Both the position numbers and the translations under genes were made by a program. Positions 24,829 through 35,080 of a stretch of DNA of 44,932 nt are shown here, piece after piece. Source of the stretch: an uncultured Prevotella sp. (GTDB lineage: Bacteria > Bacteroidota > Bacteroidia > Bacteroidales > Bacteroidaceae); the NCBI GenBank assembly GCA_900557405.1, contig USSF01000010.1, positions 1 through 44,932 on the forward strand. Direction: 5' to 3'. How positions within the stretch are numbered: position 1 is the stretch's first letter; the number at the start of each line of letters is the position of its first letter. Below the pieces are notes generated by a model. That model was not told the origin of the DNA and searched no databases. It worked only from the letters and a program-made list of their open reading frames with translations.

Positions 24829-25959
24829 ATGTCCACGATTCCACAAGAAACCCTCGCGGCAATGGCTATCGCCCGGACCGGCCACTTCAACATCTCCCTG
24901 ATGCGCGAGCTCTATCGCAGGGCAGGGTCATTCAAGGCAATAACCGACAACCACGACAATATCCGCGACATCATTCCCGACTGTCCGCAGCGCCTCATCA
25001 CTACCCTCAAGAACATATCCCCAATAATAAGCCGCACCGAGGAGGAAGCCGAATACATCACAACACACGGCATACAACCCATCTGCATCAGCGACGACTG
25101 CTATCCGCAACGGCTGAAGGAATGTGAAGACGCCCCACTCGTTTTATTCTACAAGGGTACGGCGGACCTTAACTGCAAGAGGGTGATAAACATCGTGGGA
25201 ACACGACACGCCACAATATATGCCGACGACTTCATCCGACAGTTCACGGAAAGGATGAAGGAACTCTGCCCACAGCTGCTCATCGTGAGCGGACTGGCCT
25301 ACGGCGTGGACATCATGGCACACCGCCATTCGCTCGAGAACGGCATACCCACCGTGGGGGTCCTCGCCCATGGACTCGACAACCTCTATCCGCCGAGACA
25401 CCGAGAAACGGCTAACAGGATGGCAGAGAACGGCGGACTCCTCACCGAACACTTCACGCGCACCAATGCCGACAAGGTGAACTTCGTGCGACGCAACCGC
25501 ATCGTGGCAGGAATGAGCGACGCCACAATACTCATAGAGAGCGCCTCCCACGGCGGAGGCCTCATCACATGCTCCATGGCGCAAGGCTACGGCAGGGATG
25601 TATTCGCCGTGCCGGGAAAAGTGGGCGACACATATTCCGAAGGCTGCAACAACCTGATACGCGACAATGGCGCACAGCTCCTCACCTCCGCCGACGACCT
25701 CGTCAAGGCAATGGGATGGGAGGCAGACACAAAGCTCGCCACTGCGCAGCGCCAGGGCATAGAGCGCACGCTCTTCCCCCACATCAGCGGCAACGCAAGA
25801 CTCATAGTGGACAACCTCGACAGCAGCGACATGCAGCTCAACGTGCTCGCCACAAAGACCGGTCTGCCGATGAGCAACCTCACCGCAACCCTCTTTGAAC
25901 TCGAGATGCAAGGCATCGTGAAGGCCCTCGCCGGAAGCACCTATCACTTGATAAAATAA
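24829..25959 (+). CDS. dprA: DNA-processing protein DprA
   Basis: A 376-residue DprA/Smf protein that binds incoming single-stranded DNA and loads RecA during transformation. The Rossmann-like core shows V-S-G-L-A-Y-G-V-D-I-M-A-H, G-L-D-N-L-Y-P-P-R-H and the S-H-G-G-G-L-I-T motif. A helix-hairpin-helix-like N-terminus (residues 1-60) precedes it, and a winged-helix segment (about 310-376, ending A-G-S-T-Y-H-L-I-K) follows. Length is normal. Its place in a housekeeping operon is common in Bacteroidetes and does not by itself show natural competence. Confidence 0.95.
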   Translation: MSTIPQETLAAMAIARTGHFNISLMRELYRRAGSFKAITDNHDNIRDIIPDCPQRLITTLKNISPIISRTEEEAEYITTHGIQPICISDDCYPQRLKECEDAPLVLFYKGTADLNCKRVINIVGTRHATIYADDFIRQFTERMKELCPQLLIVSGLAYGVDIMAHRHSLENGIPTVGVLAHGLDNLYPPRHRETANRMAENGGLLTEHFTRTNADKVNFVRRNRIVAGMSDATILIESASHGGGLITCSMAQGYGRDVFAVPGKVGDTYSEGCNNLIRDNGAQLLTSADDLVKAMGWEADTKLATAQRQGIERTLFPHISGNARLIVDNLDSSDMQLNVLATKTGLPMSNLTATLFELEMQGIVKALAGSTYHLIK

Positions 25960-25997
25960 GAGCTCGGGCCATCCACCTTTTTATAAAAAGAACAATC

Positions 25998-26975
25998 ATG
26001 AAAATAGGAAACATCCAATTCTCCACCCACCCCCTCTTCCTCGCCCCGATGGAAGATGTCACCGACATAGGCTTCCGCATGCTGTGCAAGCGATACGGAG
26101 CATCAATGGTATACACCGAATTCGTCAGCGCTGAAGCCCTCGTGCGCTCAGTAAAGAGCACCGTCAGCAAACTCACCATTAGCGACGAAGAGCGCCCCGT
26201 AGGCATACAGATATACGGCAGGGACGTGGAATCAATGGTAGAAGCAGCAAAGATAGTGGAAGACCAGGCACACCCCGACGTGATAGACATCAACTTCGGC
26301 TGTCCCGTGAAGAAAGTGGCAGGCAAGGGAGCCGGCGCAGGAATGCTCCAGAACGTGCCTCTCCTGCTCGACATAACACGCAATGTGGTAAAGGCGGTCA
26401 ACACCCCGGTGACGGTAAAGACGCGCTTAGGATGGAACAATGACAGTCTTATCATCCGCGAACTCGCCGAACAGCTGCAGGACTGCGGCATCCAGGCACT
26501 GACCATCCACGGCAGAACCCGCGCACAGATGTATACCGGCGAGGCTGACTGGACCCTCATCGGCGAGGTGAAGAAGAACCCGCGCATCCATATACCCATC
26601 ATCGGCAATGGTGACATCACCTCGCCCGAAGACACGAAGCGCGCCTTCGAGGAATACGGCGTGGATGCAGTGATGATAGGCAGGGCCACCTTCGGCCGCC
26701 CATGGATATTCAAGGAGATACGCGACTATTTCGACGGCAGGGAGCCAGACCCCACGCTCGACTTCAACCGCAAGCTCGACATCCTTGAGGAGCAGTTGCG
26801 CATCAACGTGGAGCGAGTCGACGAATACCGCGGCATACTCCACACAAGGCGCCATCTCGCCGCCAGTCCGATATTCAAGGGCATCCCCAACTTCCGCCAG
26901 ACACGCATCGCCATGCTGCGCGCCGAGACGATGGAGGAACTGATGAACATCCTCGAAGAACAAAGGAAAAAATAA
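25998..26975 (+). CDS. dusB: tRNA-dihydrouridine synthase (DusB-like)
   Basis: A 325-residue flavoenzyme reducing uridine to dihydrouridine in the D-loop of tRNA. Motifs: the FMN-binding start F-L-A-P-M-E-D-V-T-D-I-G-F-R, the catalytic cysteine in I-N-F-G-C-P-V-K-K-V-A-G-K-G-A-G, H-G-R-T-R-A-Q-M-Y-T-G-E-A-D-W and I-G-N-G-D-I-T-S. Assignment to DusB rather than another Dus paralogue is by resemblance. Last gene of the plus-strand operon; a terminator shared with infB follows. Confidence 0.93.
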   Translation: MKIGNIQFSTHPLFLAPMEDVTDIGFRMLCKRYGASMVYTEFVSAEALVRSVKSTVSKLTISDEERPVGIQIYGRDVESMVEAAKIVEDQAHPDVIDINFGCPVKKVAGKGAGAGMLQNVPLLLDITRNVVKAVNTPVTVKTRLGWNNDSLIIRELAEQLQDCGIQALTIHGRTRAQMYTGEADWTLIGEVKKNPRIHIPIIGNGDITSPEDTKRAFEEYGVDAVMIGRATFGRPWIFKEIRDYFDGREPDPTLDFNRKLDILEEQLRINVERVDEYRGILHTRRHLAASPIFKGIPNFRQTRIAMLRAETMEELMNILEEQRKK

Positions 26976-27040
26976 CGACTCATCGTTTTCATACATCACA
27001 CCACATCACCGATTATCCTCCCTGACTATCGGGAACAGTA

Positions 27041-27075
27041 AAAGCCCCAGTCGACACAATGCCGACCGGGGCTTT
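27041..27075. terminator. Bidirectional terminator between the dusB and infB ends
   Basis: AAAGCCCCAGTCG (27041-27053) pairs with CGACCGGGGCTTT (27063-27075) with one mismatch. TTTATCTTATTT follows on the plus strand and TTTTACTG on the minus strand, so it can end both converging transcripts. Confidence 0.8.
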
Positions 27076-27159
27076 ATCTTATTTAGATTTCTGCTTAAAT
27101 CCTTAATACTTCAAGTTCTTTCGATTATAACCTTGAATTCTTTCCGGCCATAATCAGCC

Positions 27160-30033
27160 TTACAGCTTCTGCTTGACCTCAATCTCGGTGAAGGTCTCGA
27201 TGATGTCGCCAACCTGGATATCATTGAAGTTGACGAGAGAGATACCGCACTCGAAGTTCACGCCTACCTCCTTCACGTCGTCCTTGAAACGCTTCAGGGC
27301 GTTTATCTCGCCGGTATGAACCACGATACCGTCGCGGACCAGACGCGCCTTGTCGGAACGGTGCACCTTGCCCTCCGTGACGAACGCACCGGCAACGGTT
27401 CCGACCTTCGAAATCTTGTAAACCTCGCGCACTTCCACCTGTCCGGTGACAACCTCCTTGACAACCTTGTCGAGCATTCCTTCCATAGCCGACTTCACGT
27501 CCTCTATGGCATCATAGATGATGGAATATGTGTTGATTTCCACGCCTTCCTGGTCGGCGAGCTTACGGGCTGCCGTTGAAGGACGCACCTGGAAGCCCAC
27601 GATGAGGGCGTCTGATGCATCGGCGAGGGTAACGTCGCTCTCCGAAATCTGTCCCACGGCCTTGTATATCACGTTCACCTTGATCTTCTCCGTAGAGAGC
27701 TTGATGAACGAATCGCTCAATGCCTCGATACTTCCGTCGGTATCACCCTTCACGATGATGTTGAGCTCCTTGAATGAACCGAGTGCGATACGGTGGCTGA
27801 TGTCGCTCAACGTCAAGCGCTTCTGGGTTCTCAGTCCCTGCTCGCGCTGCAGCTGCAGACGCTTGTTGGCGATGTCACGTGCCTCCTGCTCCGTATCGAG
27901 CACGTGGAAGGCGTCGCCTGCCGTAGGAGCGCCGTTGAGACCGAGGATTGTAGCCGGCTCTGACGGTTTTGCCTCCTCGATGCGCTGGTTACGCTCGTTG
28001 AACATGGCCTTGATTCGTCCGTAGCTTGTACCGGCGATGAGGTTGTCGCCCACACGCAGCGTACCGTTGCTCACGAGCACCGTTGAAACGTATCCCCTAC
28101 CCTTGTCGAGCGACGACTCGATGACACTACCCGTAGCCTTGCGGTTAGGGTTGGCCTTGAGCTCGAGCATGTCGGCCTCAAGGAGAACCTTCTCAAGAAG
28201 GTCTTCCACGCCGATTCCCTTCTTGGCGCTTATCTCCTGACACTGGTACTTGCCGCCCCATTCCTCCACAAGGAGGTTCATGTTGGCAAGGTCCTCACGT
28301 ATCTTGTCCGGATTGGCTCCCGGCTTGTCTATCTTGTTTATGGCGAACACCATCGGCACGTTGGCTGCCTGTGCATGGGCGATGGCCTCACGCGTGGTAG
28401 GCATCACGCTGTCGTCGGCTGCCACGATGATGATAGCGATATCGGTTACCTGTGCTCCGCGGGCACGCATGGCGGTGAAGGCCTCGTGTCCCGGGGTGTC
28501 GAGGAATGTGATATGGCGTCCGTTCTGCAGCGTCACATTGTATGCACCGATATGCTGCGTGATTCCTCCCGCCTCACCGGCAATGACGTTGGTGTTGCGG
28601 ATATGGTCGAGGAGCGATGTCTTACCGTGGTCTACGTGTCCCATCACCGTTACGATTGGGGCGCGCGGCACGAGATCGTTCTCATCGTCCGGCTCTTCGT
28701 TGATTGCCTCCGAAACCTCTGCACTGACGTATTCCGTCTTGAATCCGAACTCCTCGGCAACGAGGTTGATTGTCTCGGCGTCAAGGCGCTGGTTGATGGA
28801 TACCATGATACCTACGCTCATACAGGTACCGATTACCTGGTTCACCGACACGTTCATCATGTTGGCGAGCTCGCTCACGGTAACGAACTCCGTAAGCTTC
28901 AGTATCTTGCTCTCTGCCTTCTCCTCGGCGCGCTGCTCCTTCAGGTGCTCCTGTACGGCATCGCGCTTCTCCTTGCGGTATTTGGCTCCCTTCTTGTTCT
29001 GGCCCTTGCTGGTGAGGCGTGCGAGCGTCTCCTTTACCTGGCGTGCTACGTCCTCCTCACTTACTTCTGCAGGCTTCTGTCCGCCGCGCTTGCGGTTCTT
29101 CTTCTTGTTGCTTCCGCCGGCGTTCTTCTGTCCCTGCTGTCCGTTGTTCTGCTTGGCTGCGGCTGCTATGTCCACACGCTCCTTGGTGATGCGCTGGCGC
29201 TTCTTGCGTTCGCCGCCCGCATTTCCATTGCCGTTGTGTGCCTTCTCCTCGCGCTCCTTGCGGCGCTCCTCCTTACTCTTCTTCTTCGGGCGGGTGCTCT
29301 GGTTCAGTGCATCGAGGTCTATCTTTCCGAGCACGTTCACCTTAGGCGCAAGCTTCTTCTCGCTCTTCAGCGTGAATACTTTTGAGTCCTGGCTTTCCTT
29401 TGTTTCCGTCTGTGGAGCTGCCGACTGTGGTTTCTGCTCCTTTTCTGCCGGAGCGGCTGCCGGCTGTGGTTTCTGCTGCGGAGCTGCCGGTGCAGTCTGA
29501 GCTACTGCCGGTTTCTCGGCTGACTGCGGCTTTTCGCTATGCTGCTCCGGCTTGGCTGCCGGCTGTGGGGCAGCGGCCTGTGCTACCGGTTTCTCGGCCG
29601 GCTTGTTCTCTGCTGCGTGTTCCTTCGGCTTGTTTTCCTTCGGCTGGCTTACGGCAGAAGCCTTAGCCTTTTTGTTGTCGGGTTTTGCAGTAGAAGCAGC
29701 AGATTGTGCTGATGGCTTCTTTCCCAAACTGTCGAGGTCTATCTTACCCAACGGAGTATACTTCTGAGGCTGACGCGGCTCGTTGCTGCGCTCTGACTTG
29801 GCGTCAGACTTCTTCTTATCCTTCGGACGCTTCTGGAACAGCTTTTCTGCCTGTGAGCGCTCTTCCTTGTCCGTCTTGTATTCTTCCACAAGGGCATTAT
29901 ACTGTCCGTCGGTAAGCTTAGAGTTCGGCCCTTCGGGCGCTTCCCCCAGCTCACTTCTCTTTTTCAGGAAATCAACTGCCGTTTGAAGTCCTATATTTAA
30001 TTCACTGATTGCTTTGTTTAATCTGATGCTCAT
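27160..30033 (-). CDS. infB: Translation initiation factor IF-2
   Basis: A 957-residue IF2. Residues 1-60 hold an IF2 N-terminal helical domain. Residues about 70-370 form a linker rich in A, P, K and Q that carries the motif L-G-K-I-D-L-D-x-L twice (about 95-103 and 235-243). A second IF2N domain lies at about 378-435. The GTPase domain begins with G-H-V-D-H-G-K-T at 465-472, followed by D-T-P-G-H-E and N-K-I-D. Domains II, III and the initiator-tRNA-binding C-terminus complete it. It is the last gene of rimP-nusA-infB, 33 bases after nusA. Confidence 0.98.
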   Translation of the reverse strand: MSIRLNKAISELNIGLQTAVDFLKKRSELGEAPEGPNSKLTDGQYNALVEEYKTDKEERSQAEKLFQKRPKDKKKSDAKSERSNEPRQPQKYTPLGKIDLDSLGKKPSAQSAASTAKPDNKKAKASAVSQPKENKPKEHAAENKPAEKPVAQAAAPQPAAKPEQHSEKPQSAEKPAVAQTAPAAPQQKPQPAAAPAEKEQKPQSAAPQTETKESQDSKVFTLKSEKKLAPKVNVLGKIDLDALNQSTRPKKKSKEERRKEREEKAHNGNGNAGGERKKRQRITKERVDIAAAAKQNNGQQGQKNAGGSNKKKNRKRGGQKPAEVSEEDVARQVKETLARLTSKGQNKKGAKYRKEKRDAVQEHLKEQRAEEKAESKILKLTEFVTVSELANMMNVSVNQVIGTCMSVGIMVSINQRLDAETINLVAEEFGFKTEYVSAEVSEAINEEPDDENDLVPRAPIVTVMGHVDHGKTSLLDHIRNTNVIAGEAGGITQHIGAYNVTLQNGRHITFLDTPGHEAFTAMRARGAQVTDIAIIIVAADDSVMPTTREAIAHAQAANVPMVFAINKIDKPGANPDKIREDLANMNLLVEEWGGKYQCQEISAKKGIGVEDLLEKVLLEADMLELKANPNRKATGSVIESSLDKGRGYVSTVLVSNGTLRVGDNLIAGTSYGRIKAMFNERNQRIEEAKPSEPATILGLNGAPTAGDAFHVLDTEQEARDIANKRLQLQREQGLRTQKRLTLSDISHRIALGSFKELNIIVKGDTDGSIEALSDSFIKLSTEKIKVNVIYKAVGQISESDVTLADASDALIVGFQVRPSTAARKLADQEGVEINTYSIIYDAIEDVKSAMEGMLDKVVKEVVTGQVEVREVYKISKVGTVAGAFVTEGKVHRSDKARLVRDGIVVHTGEINALKRFKDDVKEVGVNFECGISLVNFNDIQVGDIIETFTEIEVKQKL

Positions 30034-30066
30034 ACTTTATTTTTTACCCTACTTTCTTTTCTTTTT

Positions 30067-31329
30067 TTATTCGAACTCTGCTTTGAGTACATTCAACACG
30101 TGGTCTACTGTCTCTTCCTCAAGGTCTGCCTTCTCTACAAGCATCTCACGCGGAGCGTTGAGCACAGCCTTTGCGGTGTCGAGTCCGATTGCCTTGATGG
30201 CATCGATGATCCACTGGTCGATTTCGTCGGAGAATTCGTCGAGGTAGATGTCCTCCTCCTCTTCTCCCTCCTTGACCTCGCGGAATACGTCGATGGTGTA
30301 TTCTGTCAGCATACTTGCCAGCTTGATGTTCATACCGCCGCGACCGATGGCAAGCGATACTTCCTCCGGTCTGAGGTAAACCTCTGCCTTGTGGTTCTCC
30401 TCATCCACATTGATGCTCGATACCTTTGCCGGACTGAGCGCACGCTGGATGAACAGTTTGGTGTTTGCCGTATAGTTGATTACGTCGATATTCTCGTTGC
30501 AGAGCTCTCTGACGATGCCGTGCACACGGCTTCCCTTCACTCCGACGCAGGCTCCTACCGGGTCGATGCGCTCGTCGTAGCTCTCCACTGCAATCTTGGC
30601 CCTCTCTCCCGGCATGCGTGCGATGCGCTGTACGGTGATGAGTCCATCGTTGATTTCCGGCACCTCCTGCTCCAGCAGGCGCTGCAGGAACATCGGACTT
30701 GTACGGCTGAGGATAATCTTCGGGTTGTTGTTCTCGTTGTCCACGCGCAGGATGACAGCCCTCACGGCCTCTCCCTTGTGATACTGGTCGCGCGGTATCT
30801 GCTCTCCCTTCGGCAGGATGAGCTCGTTGTTTTCGTCGTCCACGAGAAGCACCTCACGCTTCCACACCTGGTAGACCTCGGCGCTGATGATCTGTCCTAC
30901 GCGGTCCTTGTATTTGTTATACAGGCTGTCGTGCTCCAGCTCGAGCACCTTCGATGCCAGAGTCTGACGGAGTGTCAGGATGGCGCGGCGGCCGAACTTG
31001 CTGAAGTCCACCTTCTCGCTCACGTCCTCTCCCACCTCATAGTCAGGCTGGATCTTCCTTGCCTCGGTGAGTGTGATTTCCTTGTTCTCGTCGTGGTCCT
31101 CCCCATCTGCCACTACAGTACGGTTGCGGTATATCTCAAAGTCACCCTTGTCTGGGTTTACGATAACGTCGAAATTCTCGTCGCTTCCGAATATTTTAGC
31201 GATAACGTTACGGAAGCTTTCCTCCAGCACGCTCATCAGCGTGGTGCGGTCGATATTCTTCGTCTCCTTGAACTCACGGAAGGTGTCGACCATGCTTACG
31301 GTCTCTTCCTCATTTTTTCTTGCTGCCAT
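30067..31329 (-). CDS. nusA: Transcription termination/antitermination factor NusA
   Basis: A 420-residue NusA: the N-terminal RNA-polymerase-binding domain (1-130), an S1 domain (about 135-205) and two KH domains (about 210-350; G-V-K-G-S-R-V-H-G-I-V-R-E-L and R-G-G-M-N-I-K-L-A-S). It lacks the two acidic C-terminal repeats of the E. coli protein (495), as is usual outside gamma-proteobacteria. It starts three bases after the rimP stop, so the two are probably translationally coupled. NusA often regulates its own operon, which is relevant to the leader hairpin before rimP. Confidence 0.97.
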   Translation of the reverse strand: MAARKNEEETVSMVDTFREFKETKNIDRTTLMSVLEESFRNVIAKIFGSDENFDVIVNPDKGDFEIYRNRTVVADGEDHDENKEITLTEARKIQPDYEVGEDVSEKVDFSKFGRRAILTLRQTLASKVLELEHDSLYNKYKDRVGQIISAEVYQVWKREVLLVDDENNELILPKGEQIPRDQYHKGEAVRAVILRVDNENNNPKIILSRTSPMFLQRLLEQEVPEINDGLITVQRIARMPGERAKIAVESYDERIDPVGACVGVKGSRVHGIVRELCNENIDVINYTANTKLFIQRALSPAKVSSINVDEENHKAEVYLRPEEVSLAIGRGGMNIKLASMLTEYTIDVFREVKEGEEEEDIYLDEFSDEIDQWIIDAIKAIGLDTAKAVLNAPREMLVEKADLEEETVDHVLNVLKAEFE

Positions 31330-31332
31330 AGC

Positions 31333-31803
31333 TTATTTGAAACTTATTAAGTATTTTGTATATTTCACGCTGTCCATGTTGAAGCAATGGTCCACGTCCT
31401 CGATTACCGGACGCTTTGCGCCTTCCTTCTTCACCTTTTCCTTCACGGTGAGAGCGAAGTCGCCGTTGTCTTCAACGCTTTTAAGTACTCCTTTCCATTT
31501 CTTTCCGTCGGCATCGAGCACTTCCACTTCCTTTCCCACAAAGTTCAGATACTGCTGCTTCACCTTGAAGGGCTGTCCGAGTCCTGCGCTGCCCACTTCC
31601 AGTTCGTAGTCCTCTTCGTCACGGTTGAGGTGTTCTTCGATAAATCTGCTCAGCTGCACACAATCCTCAATCCACACGCCGTCGGCATGGTCAATCTCCA
31701 CTACGATTCTGTCGTCACGGCTGATTTCAATGTCCACGAGGAAATAATCCTTGTCCTCGAGCCATTGGTTCACTAAATTTTCAACTACGCTTTTGTCTAT
31801 CAT
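31333..31803 (-). CDS. rimP: Ribosome maturation factor RimP
   Basis: A 156-residue RimP needed for 30S subunit maturation. The N-terminal domain includes V-E-I-D-H-A-D-G-V-W-I-E-D-C-V-Q-L-S-R and E-L-E-V-G-S-A-G-L-G-Q-P-F-K, and the C-terminal Sm-like domain has G-K-E-V-E-V-L and W-K-G-V-L-K. First gene of the conserved rimP-nusA-infB operon. The leader is about 120 nt long and contains a terminator-like hairpin. Confidence 0.95.
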   Translation of the reverse strand: MIDKSVVENLVNQWLEDKDYFLVDIEISRDDRIVVEIDHADGVWIEDCVQLSRFIEEHLNRDEEDYELEVGSAGLGQPFKVKQQYLNFVGKEVEVLDADGKKWKGVLKSVEDNGDFALTVKEKVKKEGAKRPVIEDVDHCFNMDSVKYTKYLISFK

Positions 31804-31880
31804 ATATAAAAAATAAGTTGTATCGTCCTCTGTTTTGGGCTATAGAATGTCATCCCAGAATATCTCCTCCGACAGGGGAC

Positions 31881-31917
31881 TTAAAATAAAATGAGGAGCT
31901 CCTTCGGGGCTCCCCAT
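31881..31917 (-). terminator. Terminator-like hairpin in the rimP-nusA-infB leader
   Basis: Minus-strand ATGGGGAGC (31917-31909) pairs with GCTCCTCAT (31899-31891) with one mismatch, then TTTATTTTAA follows. It lies downstream of the rimP promoter and about 80 bases before the rimP ATG. Its GGGGA can also pair with TCCCC just after the T-run (31879-31875), a possible antiterminator. Confidence 0.6.
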
Positions 31918-31931
31918 TCCACTGAACGCTG

Positions 31932-31963
31932 CAAAGTTAGTAATAATCATTTACTTATGCAAA
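31932..31963 (-). promoter_or_regulatory. Promoter of rimP-nusA-infB
   Basis: Minus-strand TTTG (31963-31960), 20 bp, TAACTTTG (31939-31932): an excellent match to the Bacteroidetes consensus. Start of transcription is expected near 31925. Confidence 0.7.
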
Positions 31964-31968
31964 GTTTT

Positions 31969-32023
31969 CGCATTAAATTCGCATTAAAAACGCATTTAAT
32001 CTATATTTAATCCAATTTAATCA
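31969..32023. repeat. 11-bp phased A/T-tract array upstream of the rimP promoter
   Basis: Five exact 11-bp steps: CGCATTAAATT, CGCATTAAAAA, CGCATTTAATC, TATATTTAATC, CAATTTAATCA. They begin 6 bp upstream of the -33 box, so each A/T tract faces the same side of the helix; this could bend DNA or act like an UP element. Confidence 0.65.
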
Positions 32024-32042
32024 GCCATTCTATATGTATTGG

Positions 32043-32082
32043 AAAGGGCCCGGCAAGGTTTTTCTTCCTTGAAGGGCCCTTT
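32043..32082 (-). terminator. Probable gyrB terminator
   Basis: AAAGGGCCC (32043-32051) with GGGCCCTTT (32074-32082), plus an inner AAGG/CCTT pair. The minus-strand tail is weak (TTTCCAATA), so termination may be inefficient. It lies about 180 bases after the gyrB stop, beyond a tandem array. Confidence 0.55.
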
Positions 32083-32112
32083 GAGGTCTTTTATTGGTTG
32101 ATTTGGGGGCAT

Positions 32113-32254
32113 CTGGAAATTGTAGAAAATCTAGAAGAACTAGAAAGTCTAGAGATTATAGAAAATCTAGAAATTCTAGAAAGACTAGAAAATCTAGAAA
32201 ATCTAGAAGATCTAGAAGATCTATAAAATCTGGAATACCAGAATATCTGGAAGG
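32113..32254. repeat. 9-bp tandem array C (CTAGAAAAT) after gyrB
   Basis: From 32113 to 32238, fourteen units in exact 9-bp phase, e.g. CTGGAAATT, GTAGAAAAT, CTAGAAGAA, CTAGAAAGT, CTAGAGATT, ATAGAAAAT, CTAGAAATT, then CTAGAAAAT twice, CTAGAAGAT twice, CTATAAAAT and CTGGAATAC; an 8-bp unit and a partial unit follow. It ends about 10 bases from the gyrB stop codon. Confidence 0.9.
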
Positions 32255-32264
32255 CTAAGCCTTA

Positions 32265-34253
<1,989 letters not shown>

Positions 34254-34261
34254 TCAAGGGG

Positions 34262-34269
34262 CAAAGATA
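34262..34269 (-). promoter_or_regulatory. -7 box of gyrB
   Basis: Minus-strand TATCTTTG, 24 bases before the start codon. No good TTG box is seen 19-21 bp upstream, which fits promoters that depend on local DNA structure. Confidence 0.5.
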
Positions 34270-34349
34270 GCTTTTTTTCTTGACATTATGAAACTTTTTG
34301 GGCTAAAAGTGTATTCTTTCTTCTTTGAGGGGCGGAGTATTCCTATAAG

Positions 34350-34496
34350 TTCTGGAAATTATAGAAATTCTGGAAGAAAACAGGAAACCGAGACGTGCCC
34401 GAAACACACCCAAGAGAAGCCCAAGAGAAACTCAAAACAAACCCAAGAGAAAACCAAGAAAAACTCAAGAGAAAACCACGAAAAACCCGATAAAAC
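34350..34496. repeat. Tandem arrays upstream of gyrB: 9-bp block then 11-bp block
   Basis: 34350-34385: TTCTGGAAA, TTATAGAAA, TTCTGGAAG, AAAACAGGA (9-bp steps, a unit like that of array C). 34398-34496: nine exact 11-bp steps, e.g. CCCGAAACACA, CCCAAGAGAAG, CCCAAGAGAAA, CTCAAAACAAA, CCCAAGAGAAA, ACCAAGAAAAA, CTCAAGAGAAA, ACCACGAAAAA, CCCGATAAAAC. A-tracts recur once per helical turn. Together with the gyrB -7 box and the rpsT terminator this accounts for most of 34239-34570. Confidence 0.85.
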
Positions 34497-34504
34497 CACA
34501 AAAA

Positions 34505-34539
34505 ATGCAAAGACGCCACAATCTTGCGATTGCGGCGTC
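34505..34539 (-). terminator. rpsT terminator
   Basis: GACGCCACAATC (34512-34523) pairs with GATTGCGGCGTC (34528-34539) with one mismatch; TTTGCATTTTTTG follows on the minus strand. Confidence 0.78.
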
Positions 34540-34570
34540 CAGTAATTTTTTCCTTAATAACAGAGTGTTA

Positions 34571-34825
34571 TTATGCCAGGCTGTTGATGTGCTGGGCAAG
34601 GCTTGACTTGATGTTAGCAGCCTTGTTCTTGTGGATCAGGTTAGTCTTAGCCAACTTGTCCAGAATCTTCTGTACGCTTGGGTACAACTTTACAGCCTCT
34701 TCCTTGTCTGTCATGGCGCGCAGCTTGCGAACTGCGTTACGCATAGTCTTTGCATAATATCTGTTGTGCAAATTCCTTTTCTTGTCCTGACGGATTCTTT
34801 TGATTGATGATTTGTGATTTGCCAT
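34571..34825 (-). CDS. rpsT: 30S ribosomal protein S20
   Basis: An 84-residue, lysine- and arginine-rich three-helix protein beginning [14 protein letters not shown] and containing R-N-A-V-R-K-L-R and [13 protein letters not shown], the S20 signature. It binds 16S rRNA early in 30S assembly. It lies 31 bases after tRNA-Glu with no promoter between, so the tRNA and rpsT probably share one transcript; RNA processing of the tRNA would then free the rpsT message. Confidence 0.97.
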   Translation of the reverse strand: MANHKSSIKRIRQDKKRNLHNRYYAKTMRNAVRKLRAMTDKEEAVKLYPSVQKILDKLAKTNLIHKNKAANIKSSLAQHINSLA

Positions 34826-34856
34826 CTTGTTATTATTTCCTTTTTTATTTTTATTG

Positions 34857-34928
34857 TAGTCCCTAGGAGAGTCGAACTCCTCTTTAGAGAATGAAAATCT
34901 CTCGTCCTAACCGATAGACGAAGGGACC
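34857..34928 (-). tRNA. tRNA-Glu (anticodon TTC)
   Basis: 72 nt folding into a full cloverleaf: acceptor GGTCCCT/AGGGACT (first pair G-T), D stem GTCT/GGAC, anticodon stem AGAGA/TCTCT with loop TTTTCAT giving anticodon TTC, T stem AGGAG/CTCCT with loop TTCGACT, discriminator A. CCA is not encoded. Confidence 0.96.
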
Positions 34929-34949
34929 GTACCTTTGATTTTTGCGGTG

Positions 34950-34981
34950 CAAAGTTACGGCAAAGAAATCAATTGCGCAAA
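34950..34981 (-). promoter_or_regulatory. Promoter of tRNA-Glu and rpsT
   Basis: Minus-strand TTTG (34981-34978), 20 bp, TAACTTTG (34957-34950), 21 bases before the mature tRNA 5' end. Confidence 0.7.
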
Positions 34982-35062
34982 TATTTTCAAGAGAAAATGC
35001 AAAAAATCCCTCTTTTCTCTCTGTTTTTATGTGTTTTATGCCGTTTTCAGAATGTTTTTTGA

Positions 35063-35070
35063 TACTTTTG
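35063..35070 (+). promoter_or_regulatory. Possible -7 box of recO, very close to the start codon
   Basis: TACTTTTG ends 10 bases before the recO ATG at 35081, so the transcript would have a leader of only a few bases. No clear TTG box upstream. Confidence 0.4.
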
Positions 35071-35080
35071 TGGTTCAATT

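Noticed and set aside
32113..32254. CRISPR array
   Set aside because: The repeats are 9 bp and head-to-tail without spacers, and no cas gene is in the window. The same holds for the other arrays.
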